From: Saccoglossus kowalevskii
Taxonomy: Eukaryota > Hemichordata > Enteropneusta > Harrimaniidae
Direction of reading: 5' to 3'
Assembly (NCBI RefSeq): GCF_000003605.2
Contig: NW_003150875.1
Location: 1 to 25,421, forward strand
Length of the DNA: 25,421 nt
The position numbers and the translations under genes were made by a program. Of this stretch, positions 1-11,173 are shown piece after piece. The notes under the pieces were generated by a model. It was given only the letters and a program-made list of their open reading frames with translations, searched no databases and was not told where the DNA came from. Every line of letters starts with the position of its first letter. Position 1 is the first letter of the stretch.

Positions 1-490
1 ACCTAGTATTGTGCATCAGACCTAGTATTGCGTACCAGACCTAGTATTGTGTACCAGACCTAGTATTGCGTATCACACCTAGTATTGTGCATCAGACCTA
101 GTATTGTGCATCAGACCTAGTATTGTGCACCAGACCTAGTATTGTGCACCAGACCTAGTATTGCGTATCAGACCCAGTATTGTGTACCAGACCTAGTATT
201 GTGTACCAGACCTAGTATTGTGTATCAGACCTAGTATTGTGCACCAGACCTAGTATTGCGTACCAGACCTAGTATTGCGTACCAGACCTAGTATTGTGTA
301 CCAGACCTAGTATTGCGTATCACACCTAGTATTGTGTATCAGACCTAGTATAGTGCATCAGACCTAGTATTGTGTATCAGACCTAGTATTGTGCATCAGA
401 CCTAGTATTGTGCATCAGACCTAGTATTGTGTACCAGACCTAGTATTGTGTACCAGACCTAGTATGGTGTATCAGACCTAGTATTGTGTA
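1..490 (+). repeat. Segmental duplication P, copy 1
   Basis: The order of unit types from base 1, including the rare TATAGTGCATCAG unit (its AG at 352-353), appears identical to 17856 onward. The offset is 17,855 bp with no indel until about 490. Similarity resumes further on with a different offset (the AGCATT mark at 710). Confidence 0.85.
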
Positions 491-1406
491 CCAGACCTAG
501 TATTGTGTATCAGACCTAGTATTGTGTACCAGACCTAGTATTGCGTATCAGACCCAGTATTGTGTACCAGACCTAGTATTGTGTACCAGACCTAGTATTG
601 TGTACCAGACCTAGTATTGCGTATCACACCTAGTATTGTGTATCAGACCTAGTATTGTGTACCAGACCTAGTATTGTGTACCAGACCTAGTATTGCGTAT
701 CACACCTAGCATTGTGTATCAGACCTAGTATTGTGTACCAGACCTAGTATTGTGTACCAGACCTAGTATTGCGTATCACACTTAGTATTGTGTATCAGAC
801 CTAGTATTGTGTACCAGACCTAGTATTGTGTATCAGACCTAGTATTGTGTATCAGACCTAGTATTGTGTATCAGATCTAGTATTGTGCATCAGACCTAGT
901 ATTGTGCATCAGACCTAGTATTGTGTATCAGACCCAGTATTTTGTACCAGACCTAGTATTATGTACCAGACCTAGTATTGTGTACCAGACCTAGTATTGT
1001 ACACCAGCCTTAGTATTGTGTACCAGACCTAGTATTGCGCACCAGACTTAGTATTGTGTATCAGACCTAGTATTGCGCACCAGACTTAGTATTGTGTATC
1101 AGACCTAGTATTGTGTACCAGACCTAGTATTGTGTATCAGACCTAGTATTGTGTACCAGACCTAGTATTGTGTATCAGACCCAGTATTGTGTACCAGACC
1201 TAGTATTGCGTATCAGACCCAGTATTGTGTACCAGACCTAGTATTGCGTATCAGACCCAGTATTGTGTACCAGACCTAGTATTGCGTATCAGACCTAGTA
1301 TTGCGTATCAGACCTAGTATTGTGTATCAGACCCAGTATTGTGTACCAGACCTAGTATTGCGTATCAGACCTAGTATTGCGTATCACACCTAGTATTGTG
1401 TATCAC

Positions 1407-1425
1407 ACCTAGTATTGTGTATAAG
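1407..1425 (+). repeat. ATAAG marker unit 1
   Basis: A unit ending GTGTATAAG, seen only three times, always 214 bp before the first base of the phase-matched AGTAATG unit when measured from the ATAAG itself (1421 to 1635). Confidence 0.9.
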
Positions 1426-1634
1426 ACCTAGTATTGTGTATCAGACCTAGTATTGTGTACCAGACCTAGTATTGCGTATCAGACCTAGTATTGCGTATCA
1501 CACCTAGTATTGTGTATCACACCCAGTATTGTGTACCAGACCTAGTATTGCGTATCACACCTAGTATTGTGTATCAGACCTAGTATTGTGTATCAGACCT
1601 AGTATTGTGCACCAGACCTAGTATTGCATACCAG

Positions 1635-1653
1635 ACCTAGTAATGTGTACCAG
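1635..1653 (+). repeat. AGTAATG marker unit 1
   Basis: ACCTAGTAATGTGTACCAG follows gtgcaccag and gcataccag units and is followed by gtgcatcag. It lies 1,292 bp (68 units) before cassette 1, the same distance as marker 4 to cassette 3. Confidence 0.9.
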
Positions 1654-2337
1654 ACCTAGTATTGTGCATCAGACCTAGTATTGTGTATCAGACCTAGTAT
1701 TGTGTACCAGACCTAGTATTGCATATCACACCTAGTATTGTGTATCAGACCTAGTATTGTGCATCAGACCTAGTATTGTGCATCAGACCTAGTATTGCAT
1801 ATCAGACCTAGTATTGTGCATCAGACCTAGTATTGTGTATCAGACCTAGTATTGTGTACCAGACCTAGTATTGCGTATCGCACCTAGTATTGTGTATCAG
1901 ACCTATTATTGTGCATCAGACCTAGTATTGTGCATCAGACCAAGTATTGTGTACCAGACCTAGTATTGCGTATCAGACCTAGTATTGTGTACCAGACCTA
2001 GTATTGTGTACCAGACCTAGTATTGTGTACCAGACCTAGTATTGTGTATCAGACCTAGTATTGTGCACCAGACCTAGTATTGTGCACCAGACCTAGTATT
2101 GCGTACCAGACCTAGTATTGTGTACCAGACCTAGTATTGCGTACCAGACCTAGTATTGTGTACCAGACCTAGTATTGTGTACCAGACCTAGTATTGCGTA
2201 TCACACCTAGTATTGTGTATCAGACCTAGTATTGTGCATCAGACCTAGTATTGTGTATCAGACCTAGTATTGTGCATCAGACCTAGTATTGTGCATCAGA
2301 CCTAGTATTGTGCATCAGACCTAGTATTGTGCATCAG

Positions 2338-3454
2338 ACCTAGTATGGTGTACCAGACCTAGTATTGTGTACCAGACCTAGTATGGTGTATCAGACCTAG
2401 TATTGTGTACCAGACCTAGTATTGTGTATCAGACCTAGTATTGTGTACCAGACCAAGTATTGCGTATCAGACCCAGTATTGTGTACCAGACCTAGTATTG
2501 TGTACCAGACCTAGTATTGCGTATCACACCTAGTATTGTGTATCAGACCTAGTATTGTGTACCAGACCTAGTATTGTGTACCAGACCTAGTATTGCGTAT
2601 CACACCTAGTATTGTGTATCAGACCTAGTATTGTGTACCAGACCTAGTATTGTGTACCAGACCTAGTATTGCGTATCACACCTAGTATTGTGTATCAGAC
2701 CTAGTATTGTGTACCAGACCTAGTATTGTGTACCAGACCTAGTATGGTGTATCAGACCTAGTATTGCGTATCAGACCCAGTATTGTGTACCAGACCCAGT
2801 ATTGTGTACCAGACCTAGTATTGTGTATCAGACCTAGTATTGTGTATCAGACCTAGTATTGTGTATCAGACCCAGTATTGTGTACCAGACCTAGTATGGT
2901 GTACCAGACCTAGTATTGCGTATCAGATCTAATATTGTGTACCAGACCTAGTATTGTGCACCAGACCTAGTATTGTGTATCAGACCCAGTATTGTGTACC
3001 AGACCTAGTATTGTGTACCAGACCTAGTATTGTGTACCAGACCTAGTATTGTGTATTAGACCTAGTATTGTGTATCAGATCTAGATTGCATATCAGACCT
3101 AGTATTGTGTATCAGACCTAGTATTGTGTATCAGACCTAGTATTGTGTATCAGACCTAGTATTGTGTATCAGACCTAGTATTGCGTATCAGACTTAGTAT
3201 TGTGTATCAGAGCTAGTATTGTGTACCAGACCTAGTATTGTGTACCAGACCTAGTATTATGTACCATACCTAGTATTGTGTACCAGACCTAGTATTGCGT
3301 ATCAGACTTAGTATTGTGTATCAGACTTAGTATTGTGTATCAGACCTAGTATTGTGCACCAGACCTAGTATTGAATATCAGACCCAGTATTGTGTACCAG
3401 ACCTAGTATTGTGTATCACACCTAGTATTGTGTATCAGACCTAGTATTGTGTAC
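2338..3454 (+). repeat. Segmental duplication R, copy 1
   Basis: From the TATGG unit at 2338 through cassette 1, this appears identical by eye to 24073-25189 at a constant offset of 21,735 bp. Shared rare marks include a double ACCCAG (near 2777 and 2796), ACCAAG and TATTAG. Confidence 0.82.
2927..3381 (+). repeat. Core cassette copy 1
   Basis: The cassette opens with the ATCTAATATT unit (2927). It carries the 18-bp ATCTAGATTGCATATCAG unit at 3079 (152 bp on), then four gtgtatcag units, ACTTAG and AGCTAG units, the TTATGTACCAT unit at 3249, and the TTGAATATCAG unit at 3363. Private features are a TATTAG ending at about 3055-3059, shared only with copy 11, and, just downstream near 3465, an extra T (TATTTGCG) seen in no other copy. 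Upstream it is colinear with copy 11 back to 2338. Confidence 0.9.
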
Positions 3455-3876
3455 CAGCCCTAGTATTTGCGTATCAGACCCAGTATTGTGTACCAGACCT
3501 AGTATTGTGTATCAGACCTAGTATTGTGTACCAGACCTAGTATTGCGTATCACACCTAGTATTGTGTATCAGACCTAGTATTGTGTATCAGACCCAGTAT
3601 TGTGTACCAGACCTAGTATTGCGTATCAGACCTAGTATTGCGTATCACACCTAGTATTGTGTATCACACCTAGTATTGTGTATCAGACCTAGTATTGTGT
3701 ATCAGACCTAGTATTGTGTACCAGACCTAGTATTGCGTATCAGACCTAGTATTGCGTATCAGACCTAGTATTGTGTATCACACCCAGTATTGTGTACCAG
3801 ACCTAGTATTGCGTATCACACCTAGTATTGTGTATCAGACCTAGTATTGTGCACCAGACCTAGTATTGCATACCAG

Positions 3877-3895
3877 ACCTAGTAATGTGTACCAG
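3877..3895 (+). repeat. AGTAATG marker unit 2
   Basis: Same unit and context, but the next unit ends CATCAT instead of CATCAG, which defines a subtype. It lies 950 bp after the start of cassette 1. Confidence 0.9.
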
Positions 3896-4237
3896 ACCTA
3901 GTATTGTGCATCATACCTAGTATTGTGTATCAGACCTAGTATTGTGTACCAGACCTAGTATTGCGTATCACACCTAGTATTGTGTATCAGACCTATTATT
4001 GTGCATCAGACCTAGTATTGTGCATCAGACCTAGTATTGTGTACCAGACCTAGTATTGCGTACCAGACCTAGTATTGTGTACCAGACCTAGTATTGTGTA
4101 CCAGACCTAGTATTGTGTATCAGACCTAGTATTGTGCACCAGACCTAGTATTGCGTACCAGACCTAGTATTGTGTACCAGACCTAGTATTGTGTACCAGA
4201 CCTAGTATTGCGTATCACACCTAGTATTGTGTATCAG

Positions 4238-4655
4238 ACCTAGTATTGTGCATCAGACCTAGTATTGTGTATCAGACCTAGTATTGTGCATCAGACCTAG
4301 TATTGTGCATCAGACCTAGTATTGTGCATCAGACCTAGTATTGTGCATCAGACCTAGTATTGTGTATCAGACCTAGTATTGTGCATCAGACCTAGTATTG
4401 TGTATCAGACCTAGTATTGTGCATCAGACCTAGTATTGTGCATCAGACCTAGTATTGTGTATCAGACCTAGTATTGTGCATCAGACCTAGTATTGTGCAT
4501 CAGACTTAGTATTTGTGCATCAGACCTAGTATTGTGTATCAGACTTAGTATGTGCATCAGACCTAGTATTGTGCATCAGACTAGTATTGTGTATCAGACC
4601 TAGTATTGTGCATCAGACCTAGTATTGTGCAATCAGACCTAGTATTGTGCATCAG
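4238..4655 (+). repeat. Expanded gtgcatcag-rich run
   Basis: Twenty-two consecutive units are only gtgcatcag or gtgtatcag types, with no gcg or acc-type unit. Similar runs elsewhere (2224-2337, 5624-5756, and near 8390, 9950, 17230, 20680 and 23960) are about 6-9 units long and end in a TATGG unit. This run is the longest and ends without that TATGG unit. Confidence 0.85.
4505..4640. other. Cluster of four 1-bp indels
   Basis: Within about 130 bp there are four single-base length changes: TTT for TT near 4512, one T lost near 4549, one C lost near 4581 (CAGACTAG), and one A gained near 4631 (GCAATCAG). All are at short homopolymers and they sum to zero. Single-base indels are rare in the rest of the array. 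This is either uncorrected sequencing error or a locally unstable stretch. Confidence 0.7.
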
Positions 4656-5262
4656 ACCTAGTATTGTGTACCAGACCTAGTATTGCGTACCAGACCTAGT
4701 ATTGTGTACCAGACCTAGTATTGTGTACCAGACCTAGTATTGTGTATCAGACCTAGTATTGTGCACCAGACCTAGTATTGCGTACCAGACCTAGTATTGT
4801 GTACCAGACCTAGTATTGTGTACCAGACCTAGTATTGCGTATCACACCTAGTATTGTGTATCAGACCTAGTATTGTGCATCAGACCTAGTATTGTGTATC
4901 AGACCTAGTATTGTGCATCAGACCTAGTATTGTGCATCAGACCTAGTATTGTGTATCAGACCTAGTATTGTGCATCAGACCTAGTATTGTGCATCAGACC
5001 TAGTATTGTGCACCAGACCTAGTATTGTGTATCAGACCCAGTATTGTGTACCAGACCTAGTATTGAGTACCAGACCTAGTATTGTGTATCACACCTAGTA
5101 TTGTGTATCACACCTAGTATTGTGTATCAGACCTAGTATTGCGTATCAGTCCTAGATTGCGTATCAGACCTAGTATTGTGTATCAGACCTAGTATTGTGT
5201 ATCAGACCTAGTATTGTGTATCAGACCTAGTATTGTGCACCAGACCTAGTATTGCATACCAG

Positions 5263-5281
5263 ACCTAGTAATGTGTACCAG
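5263..5281 (+). repeat. AGTAATG marker unit 3
   Basis: CATCAT subtype. It lies only 703 bp before cassette 2; a 380-bp (20-unit) deletion downstream of the 5757 unit accounts for part of the shortening. Confidence 0.9.
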
Positions 5282-5965
5282 ACCTAGTATTGTGCATCAT
5301 ACCTAGTATTGTGTATCAGACCTAGTATTGTGTACCAGACCTAGTATTGCGTATCACACCTAGTATTGTGTATCAGACCTATTATTGTGCATCAGACCTA
5401 GTATTGTGCATCAGACCTAGTATTGTGTACCAGACCTAGTATTGCGTACCAGACCTAGTATTGTGTACCAGACCTAGTATTGTGTACCAGACCTAGTATT
5501 GTGTATCAGACCTAGTATTGTGCACCAGACCTAGTATTGCGTACCAGACCTAGTATTGTGTACCAGACCTAGTATTGTGTACCAGACCTAGTATTGCGTA
5601 TCACACCTAGTATTGTGTATCAGACCTAGTATTGTGCATCAGACCTAGTATTGTGTATCAGACCTAGTATTGTGCATCAGACCTAGTATTGTGCATCAGA
5701 CCTAGTATTGTGCATCAGACCTAGTATTGTGCATCAGACCTAGTATTGTGCATCAGACCTAGTATGGTGTACCAGACCTAGTATTGTGTACCAGACCTAG
5801 TATGGTGTATCAGACCTAGTATTGTGTACCAGACCTAGTATTGTGTACCAGACCTAGTATTGTGTATCAGACCTAGTATTGTGTATCAGACCTAGTATTG
5901 TGTATCAGACCCAGTATTGTGTACCAGACCTAGTATGGTGTACCAGACCTAGTATTGCGTATCAG

Positions 5966-6407
5966 ATCTAATATTGTGTACCAGACCTAGTATTGTGCAC
6001 CAGACCTAGTATTGTGTATCAGACCCAGTATTGTGTACCAGACCTACATGTAGTATTGTGTACCAGACCTAGTATTGTGTACCAGACCTAGTATTGTGTA
6101 TCAGATCTAGATTGCATATCAGACCTAGTATTGTGTATCAGACCTAGTATTGTGTATCAGACCTAGTATTGTGTATCAGACCTAGTATTGTGTATCAGAC
6201 CTAGTATTGCGTATCAGACTTAGTATTGTGTATCAGAGCTAGTATTGTGTACCAGACCTAGTATTGTGTACCAGACCTAGTATTATGTACCATACCTAGT
6301 ATTGTGTACCAGACCTAGTATTGCGTATCAGACTTAGTATTGTGTATCAGACTTAGTATTGTGTATCAGACCTAGTATTGTGCACCAGACCTAGTATTGA
6401 ATATCAG
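5966..6407 (+). repeat. Core cassette copy 2 (CATGTA subtype)
   Basis: The marker order matches copy 1, but the first interval is 139 bp rather than 152: one unit is missing and a 6-bp insertion is present (unit at 6042). The 18-bp unit is at 6105, the TTATG unit at 6275 and the GAATATC unit at 6389. Upstream, the distance from the first TATGG unit (5757) to the cassette is 209 bp, against 589 bp for copies 1 and 11, so 20 whole units (380 bp) are absent here. Confidence 0.9.
6042..6066 (+). repeat. CATGTA-insertion unit, in copy 2
   Basis: A 25-bp unit carrying a 6-bp insertion that creates the perfect 10-bp palindrome CTACATGTAG at 6044-6053. It sits exactly 76 bp (four units) after the cassette start. 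Confidence 0.92.
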
Positions 6408-6958
6408 ACCCAGTATTGTGTACCAGACCTAGTATTGTGTATCACACCTAGTATTGTGTATCAGACCTAGTATTGTGTACCAGCCCTAGTATTGCGTATC
6501 AGACCCAGTATTGTGTACCAGACCTAGTATTGTGTATCAGACCTAGTATTGTGTACCAGACCTAGTATTGCGTATCACACCTAGTATTGCGTATCACACC
6601 TAGTATTGTGTATCAGACCTAGTATTGTGTATCAGACCCAGTATTGTGTACCAGACCTAGTATTGCGTATCAGACCTAGTATTGCGTATCACACCTAGTA
6701 TTGTGTATCACACCTAGTATTGTGTATCAGACCTAGTATTGTGTATCAGACCTAGTATTGTGTACCAGACCTAGTATTGCGTATCAGACCTAGTATTGCG
6801 TATCACACCTAGTATTGTGTATCACACCCAGTATTGTGTACCAGACCTAGTATTGCGTATCACACCTAGTATTGTGTATCAGACCTAGTATTGTGTATCA
6901 GACCTAGTATTGTGCACCAGACCTAGTATTGCATACCAGACCTAGTATTGTGTACCAG

Positions 6959-6977
6959 ACCTAGTATTATGTGGCAA
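6959..6977 (+). repeat. Most diverged unit in the array
   Basis: ACCTAGTATTATGTGGCAA differs from consensus at four positions (11, 15, 16 and 19), all in its second half, and was seen once. The following unit begins ATCTAG. Confidence 0.85.
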
Positions 6978-7604
6978 ATCTAGTATTGTGTATCAGACCT
7001 AGTATTGTGTATCAGACCTAGTATTGCGTATCAGACCTAGTATTGTGTACCAGACCTAGTATTGTGTATCAGACCTAGTATTGTGTATCAGACCTAGTAT
7101 TGTGTATCAGATCTAGTATTGTGCATCAGACCTAGTATTGTGCATCAGACCTAGTATTGTGTATCAGACCCAGTATTTTGTACCAGACCTAGTATTATGT
7201 ACCAGACCTAGTATTGTGTACCAGACCTAGTATTGTACACCAGCCTTAGTATTGTGTACCAGACCTAGTATTGCGCACCAGACTTAGTATTGTGTATCAG
7301 ACCTAGTATTGTGTACCAGACCTAGTATTGTGTATCAGACCTAGTATTGTGTACCAGACCTAGTATTGTGTATCAGACCCAGTATTGTGTACCAGACCTA
7401 GTATTGCGTATCAGACCCAGTATTGTGTACCAGACCTAGTATTGCGTATCAGACCCAGTATTGTGTACCAGACCTAGTATTGCGTATCACACCTAGTATT
7501 GCGTATCAGACCTAGTATTGTGTATCAGACCCAGTATTGTGTACCAGACCTAGTATTGCGTATCAGACCTAGTATTGCGTATCACACCTAGTATTGTGTA
7601 TCAC

Positions 7605-7623
7605 ACCTAGTATTGTGTATAAG
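7605..7623 (+). repeat. ATAAG marker unit 2
   Basis: Same unit, 6,198 bp after the first; part of the longer 875/7111 duplication. Confidence 0.9.
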
Positions 7624-7832
7624 ACCTAGTATTGTGTATCAGACCTAGTATTGTGTACCAGACCTAGTATTGCGTATCAGACCTAGTATTGCGTATCACA
7701 CCTAGTATTGTGTATCACACCCAGTATTGTGTACCAGACCTAGTATTGCGTATCACACCTAGTATTGTGTATCAGACCTAGTATTGTGTATCAGACCTAG
7801 TATTGTGCACCAGACCTAGTATTGCATACCAG

Positions 7833-7851
7833 ACCTAGTAATGTGTACCAG
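7833..7851 (+). repeat. AGTAATG marker unit 4
   Basis: CATCAG subtype, 214 bp after an ATAAG unit exactly as marker 1 is, and 1,292 bp before cassette 3. Confidence 0.9.
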
Positions 7852-8706
7852 ACCTAGTATTGTGCATCAGACCTAGTATTGTGTATCAGACCTAGTATTG
7901 TGTACCAGACCTAGTATTGCATATCACACCTAGTATTGTGTATCAGACCTAGTATTGTGCATCAGACCTAGTATTGTGCATCAGACCTAGTATTGCATAT
8001 CAGACCTAGTATTGTGCATCAGACCTAGTATTGTGTATCAGACCTAGTATTGTGTACCAGACCTAGTATTGCGTATCGCACCTAGTATTGTGTATCAGAC
8101 CTATTATTGTGCATCAGACCTAGTATTGTGCATCAGACCAAGTATTGTGTACCAGACCTAGTATTGCGTATCAGACCTAGTATTGTGTACCAGACCTAGT
8201 ATTGTGTACCAGACCTAGTATTGTGTACCAGACCTAGTATTGTGTACCAGACCTAGTATTGTGTATCAGACCTAGTATTGTGCACCAGACCTAGTATTGT
8301 GCACCAGACCTAGTATTGCGTACCAGACCTAGTATTGTGTACCAGACCTAGTATTGCGTATCACACCTAGTATTGTGTATCAGACCTAGTATTGTGCATC
8401 AGACCTAGTATTGTGTATCAGACCTAGTATTGTGCATCAGACCTAGTATTGTGCATCAGACCTAGTATTGTGCATCAGACCTATTATTGTGCATCAGACC
8501 TAGTATTGTGCATCAGACCTAGTATGGTGTACCAGACCTAGTATTGTGTACCAGACCTAGTATGGTGTATCAGACCTAGTATTGTGTACCAGACCTAGTA
8601 TTGTGTACCAGACCTAGTATTGTGTATCAGACCTAGTATTGTGTACCAGACCTAGTATTGCGTATCAGACCCAGTATTGTGTACCAGACCTAGTATTGTG
8701 TACCAG

Positions 8707-8725
8707 ACCTAGTATTGCGTATAAC
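8707..8725 (+). repeat. ATAAC marker unit before copy 3
   Basis: A unit ending GCGTATAAC, with its ATAAC 404 bp before cassette copy 3. Only three such units were seen. Confidence 0.88.
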
Positions 8726-9124
8726 ACCTAGTATTGTGTATCAGACCTAGTATTGTGTACCAGACCTAGTATTGTGTACCAGACCTAGTATTGCGTATCA
8801 CACCTAGTATTGTGTATCAGACCTAGTATTGCGTATCACACCTAGTATTGTGTACCAGACCTAGTATTGCGTATCACACCTAGTATTGTGTATCAGACCT
8901 AGTATTGTGTACCAGACCTAGTATTGTGTACCAGACCTAGTATGGTGTATCAGACCTAGTATTGCGTATCAGACCCAGTATTGTGTACCAGACCTAGTAT
9001 TGTGTACCAGACCTAGTATTGTGTATCAGACCTAGTATTGTGTATCAGACCTAGTATTGTGTATCAGACCCAGTATTGTGTACCAGACCTAGTATGGTGT
9101 ACCAGACCTAGTATTGCGTATCAG

Positions 9125-9389
9125 ATCTAATATTGTGTACCAGACCTAGTATTGTGCACCAGACCTAGTATTGTGTATCAGACCCAGTATTGTGTACCAG
9201 ACCTAGTATTGTGTACCAGACCTAGTATTGTGTACCAGACCTAGTATTGTGTATCAGACCTAGTATTGTGTATCAGATCTAGATTGGATATCAGACCTAG
9301 TATTGTGTATCAGACCTAGTATTGTGTATCAGACCTAGTATTGTGTATCAGACCTAGTATTGTGTATCAGACCTAGTATTGCGTACCAG
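9125..9389 (+). repeat. Core cassette copy 3, truncated at a duplication junction
   Basis: The cassette starts normally and has the 18-bp unit at 9277, here with a unique change to ATTGGATATC that makes the only GATATC hexamer I noticed in the array (9287-9292). After the four gtgtatcag units it switches to gcgtaccag followed by the AGTAATG unit at 9390. Other cassettes continue with gcgtatcag and ACTTAG at this point. The TTATG and GAATATC markers are therefore missing. The switch point is the junction of a 1.56-kb tandem duplication. Confidence 0.85.
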
Positions 9390-9408
9390 ACCTAGTAATG
9401 TGTACCAG
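9390..9408 (+). repeat. AGTAATG marker unit 5
   Basis: CATCAG subtype, preceded by a hybrid gcgtaccag unit instead of gcataccag. It marks the start of the second copy of a 1,557-bp tandem duplication. Confidence 0.9.
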
Positions 9409-10282
9409 ACCTAGTATTGTGCATCAGACCTAGTATTGTGTATCAGACCTAGTATTGTGTACCAGACCTAGTATTGGGTATCACACCTAGTATTGTGTAT
9501 CAGACCTAGTATTGTGCATCAGACCTAGTATTGTGCATCAGACCTAGTATTGCGTATCAGACCTAGTATTGTGCATCAGACCTAGTATTGTGTATCAGAC
9601 CTAGTATTGTGTACCAGACCTAGTATTGCGTATCGCACCTAGTATTGTGTATCAGACCTATTATTGTGCATCAGACCTAGTATTGTGCATCAGACCAAGT
9701 ATTGTGTACCAGACCTAGTATTGCGTATCAGACCTAGTATTGTGTACCAGACCTAGTATTGTGTACCAGACCTAGTATTGTGTACCAGACCTAGTATTGT
9801 GTACCAGACCTAGTATTGTGTATCAGACCTAGTATTGTGCACCAGACCTAGTATTGTGCACCAGACCTAGTATTGCGTACCAGACCTAGTATTGTGTACC
9901 AGACCTAGTATTGCGTATCACACCTAGTATTGTGTATCAGACCTAGTATTGTGCATCAGACCTAGTATTGTGTATCAGACCTAGTATTGTGCATCAGACC
10001 TAGTATTGTGCATCAGACCTAGTATTGTGCATCAGACCTAGTATTGTGCATCAGACCTATTATTGTGCATCAGACCTAGTATTGTGCATCAGACCTAGTA
10101 TGGTGTACCAGACCTAGTATTGTGTACCAGACCTAGTATGGTGTATCAGACCTAGTATTGTGTACCAGACCTAGTATTGTGTACCAGACCTAGTATTGTG
10201 TATCAGACCTAGTATTGTGTACCAGACCTAGTATTGCGTATCAGACCCAGTATTGTGTACCAGACCTAGTATTGTGTACCAG

Positions 10283-10301
10283 ACCTAGTATTGCGTATAA
10301 C
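10283..10301 (+). repeat. ATAAC marker unit before copy 4
   Basis: Same unit, 406 bp before copy 4; the 2-bp excess is the private TA insertion near 10610. Confidence 0.88.
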
Positions 10302-10702
10302 ACCTAGTATTGTGTATCAGACCTAGTATTGTGTACCAGACCTAGTATTGTGTACCAGACCTAGTATTGCGTATCACACCTAGTATTGTGTATCAGACCT
10401 AGTATTGCGTATCACACCTAGTATTGTGTACCAGACCTAGTATTGCGTATCACACCTAGTATTGTGTATCAGACCTAGTATTGTGTACCAGACCTAGTAT
10501 TGTGTACCAGACCTAGTATGGTGTATCAGACCTAGTATTGCGTATCAGACCCAGTATTGTGTACCAGACCTAGTATTGTGTACCAGACCTAGTATTGTGT
10601 ATCAGACCTATAGTATTGTGTATCAGACCTAGTATTGTGTATCAGACCCAGTATTGTGTACCAGACCTAGTATGGTGTACCAGACCTAGTATTGCGCATC
10701 AG

Positions 10703-11173
10703 ATCTAATATTGTGTACCAGACCTAGTATTGTGCACCAGACCTAGTATTGTGTATCAGACCCAGTATTGTGTACCAGACCTAGTATTGTGTACCAGACC
10801 TAGTATTGTGTACCAGACCTAGTATTGTGTATCAGACCTAGTATTGTGTATCAGATCTAGATTGCATATCAGACATAGTACCTAGTATTGTGTATCAGAC
10901 CTAGTATTGTGTATCAGACCTAGTATTGTGTATCAGACCTAGTATTGTGTATCAGACCTAGTATTGCGTATCAGACTTAGTATTGTGTATCAGAGCTAGT
11001 ATTGTGTACCAGACCTAGTATTGTGTACCAGACCTAGTATTATGTACCATATGTACCATACCTAGTATTGTGTACCAGACCTAGTATTGCATATCAGACT
11101 TAGTATTGTGTATCAGACTTAGTATTGTGTATCAGACCTAGTATTGTGCACCAGACCTAGTATTGAATATCAG
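10703..11173 (+). repeat. Core cassette copy 4 with private insertions
   Basis: All markers are present: 18-bp unit at 10855, TTATG unit at 11032, GAATATC unit at 11155. It carries two private insertions: 7 bp (ACATAGT) just after the 18-bp unit at about 10873, and a 9-bp direct duplication of ATGTACCAT at about 11042-11059. A third, 2 bp (TA), lies upstream at about 10610. The marker spacings (329 and 123 bp against the usual 322 and 114) confirm the insertion sizes. The unit before the cassette is gcgcatcag, where other copies have gcgtatcag. Confidence 0.88.

Larger units (their letters stand above)
875..2220 (+). repeat. Segmental duplication Q, copy 1
   Basis: It starts at the ATCTAGTATTGTGCATCAG unit and includes the TATTTTGTACC unit (about 939), GTACACCAGCCTTAG, gcgcaccag, the ATAAG unit, the AGTAATG unit and the TATCGCACC mark (1880). 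Compared with copy 2 it has an extra 38 bp: the gcgcaccag plus ACTTAG pair occurs twice (GCGC at 1037 and 1075). Confidence 0.85.
7111..8390 (+). repeat. Segmental duplication Q, copy 2
   Basis: Same marker series as 875-2220. The offset is 6,236 bp at the start and 6,198 bp after the 38-bp difference, and stays constant to the TATCGCACC mark at 8078. Beyond about 8170 there are whole-unit differences, such as one extra gtgtaccag. Confidence 0.85.
7826..9383 (+). repeat. 1.56-kb tandem duplication, first copy
   Basis: It runs from the gcataccag unit before AGTAATG marker 4, through the TATCGCACC mark (8078), a TTATTGTGCATCAG pair, the ATAAC unit and cassette 3, to the hybrid gcgtaccag unit at 9371-9389. 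Confidence 0.82.
9384..10969 (+). repeat. 1.56-kb tandem duplication, second copy
   Basis: It repeats the same series from AGTAATG marker 5 (TATCGCACC at 9635, ATAAC at 10297, cassette 4). The offset is 1,557 bp early and 1,578 bp at the cassette; the 21-bp growth equals one unit plus the 2-bp TA insertion near 10610. Confidence 0.82.
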
